A stretch of 64,000 nt of DNA, from contig OZ020485.1 of NCBI GenBank assembly GCA_963971405.1, forward strand, positions 7,068,001 to 7,132,000. The letters run 5' to 3'. Made by a program: the position numbers and the translations under genes. This DNA is from Psococerastis gibbosa. Lineage: Eukaryota > Arthropoda > Insecta > Psocodea > Psocidae. Positions 63,767 through 64,000 of this stretch are shown in pieces (the first letter of the stretch is position 1; each line of letters starts with the position of its first letter). Under the pieces are notes generated by a model. That model was not told where the DNA came from. It ran no database searches and saw only the letters and a program-made list of their open reading frames with translations.

Positions 63767-64000
63767 AGGCGCCCATTCCACCGACCGGCTAGGGCTATTT
63801 ACAAAAACGGTGACGTGGTAGCAGACATTCAAGACTTAGGTGGCGTTTCCACAGACCTCGCATTGCAGAATGCAAATGACATTGACGGAAATTAGAATTT
63901 TTCTTTTTATAGAAATCTATTAAAATGTTTGTACTTAACATATCCCATGACGCCATTTTTTAATTTTAGTTTGTTTGTTTGTGATTTTACTGTATGATCA
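63767..64000. repeat. Foldback MITE, GGCGG family (copy G, cut by the window edge)
   Basis: GGCGCCCATTCCACCGACCG, GACGTGGTAGCAGACATTCA, GGTGGCGTTTCCACAGACC and AATGCAAATGACATTGACGG follow the left arm of copy B base by base. The following AACATATCCCATGACGCCAT also matches, so this is the same long form; its right arm should lie beyond 64000. Confidence 0.85.

Noticed and set aside
1-64000. A functional gene cluster or new multi-gene system
   Set aside because: The four main genes have unrelated established roles and no shared regulatory element was seen; adjacency looks incidental.

Overview
This is a eukaryotic nuclear window. It has GT..AG introns, long AT-rich introns, dispersed transposon remnants and tRNA-derived SINEs. 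The gene content (a pickpocket-type DEG/ENaC channel, a Quiver-like Ly6 protein, a rosy-type xanthine dehydrogenase) points to an arthropod, most likely an insect. I cannot name the species from the sequence.

Layout. (1) 415-7882, minus strand: the N-terminal 12 coding exons of RME-8/DNAJC13, an endosomal J-domain protein; the rest lies off the left edge. (2) 9685-34011, minus: a complete xanthine dehydrogenase gene, rebuilt here as 26 phase-consistent exons encoding 1,350 residues with all iron-sulfur, FAD and molybdenum-site residues present. Its first intron holds an intact hAT DNA transposon (29956-33722) with an 814-residue transposase, recognisable inverted termini and a perfect 8-bp target duplication. 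(3) 35085-50338, minus: a complete CFAP44 (WDR52) gene, 13 exons, 1,824 residues, a WD-repeat plus coiled-coil axonemal protein. One intron contains a decayed Penelope-like element with a GIY-YIG endonuclease and a 15-bp target duplication. (4) 54388-62930, plus: internal exons of a pickpocket-type sodium channel, cut off at the right edge. A single-exon Ly6/Quiver-like gene lies antisense in one of its introns (57517-57915).

The three minus-strand genes run head to tail with about 1-2 kb gaps. CFAP44 and the channel gene point away from each other across about 4 kb of repeat-rich DNA. The neighbours have unrelated jobs (endocytic recycling, purine oxidation, sperm/cilium motility, ion conduction), so there is no sign of an operon-like system.

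Most non-coding sequence is mobile-element debris: a foldback MITE family with GGCGG ends and 3-bp targets (at least six copies), several other long inverted repeats, a tRNA-derived SINE family, fragments of at least three LINE types, Penelope termini and several two- or three-copy dispersed repeats. The most notable local events are the intact hAT in the xanthine dehydrogenase gene, a SINE tail that forms the 3' splice site of an RME-8 exon, a decayed duplicate of a xanthine dehydrogenase exon beside its parent, and a tandem repetition inside a LINE reverse transcriptase fragment. I found no CRISPR array, no RNA gene that is not part of a SINE, and nothing that qualifies as a new multi-gene system.
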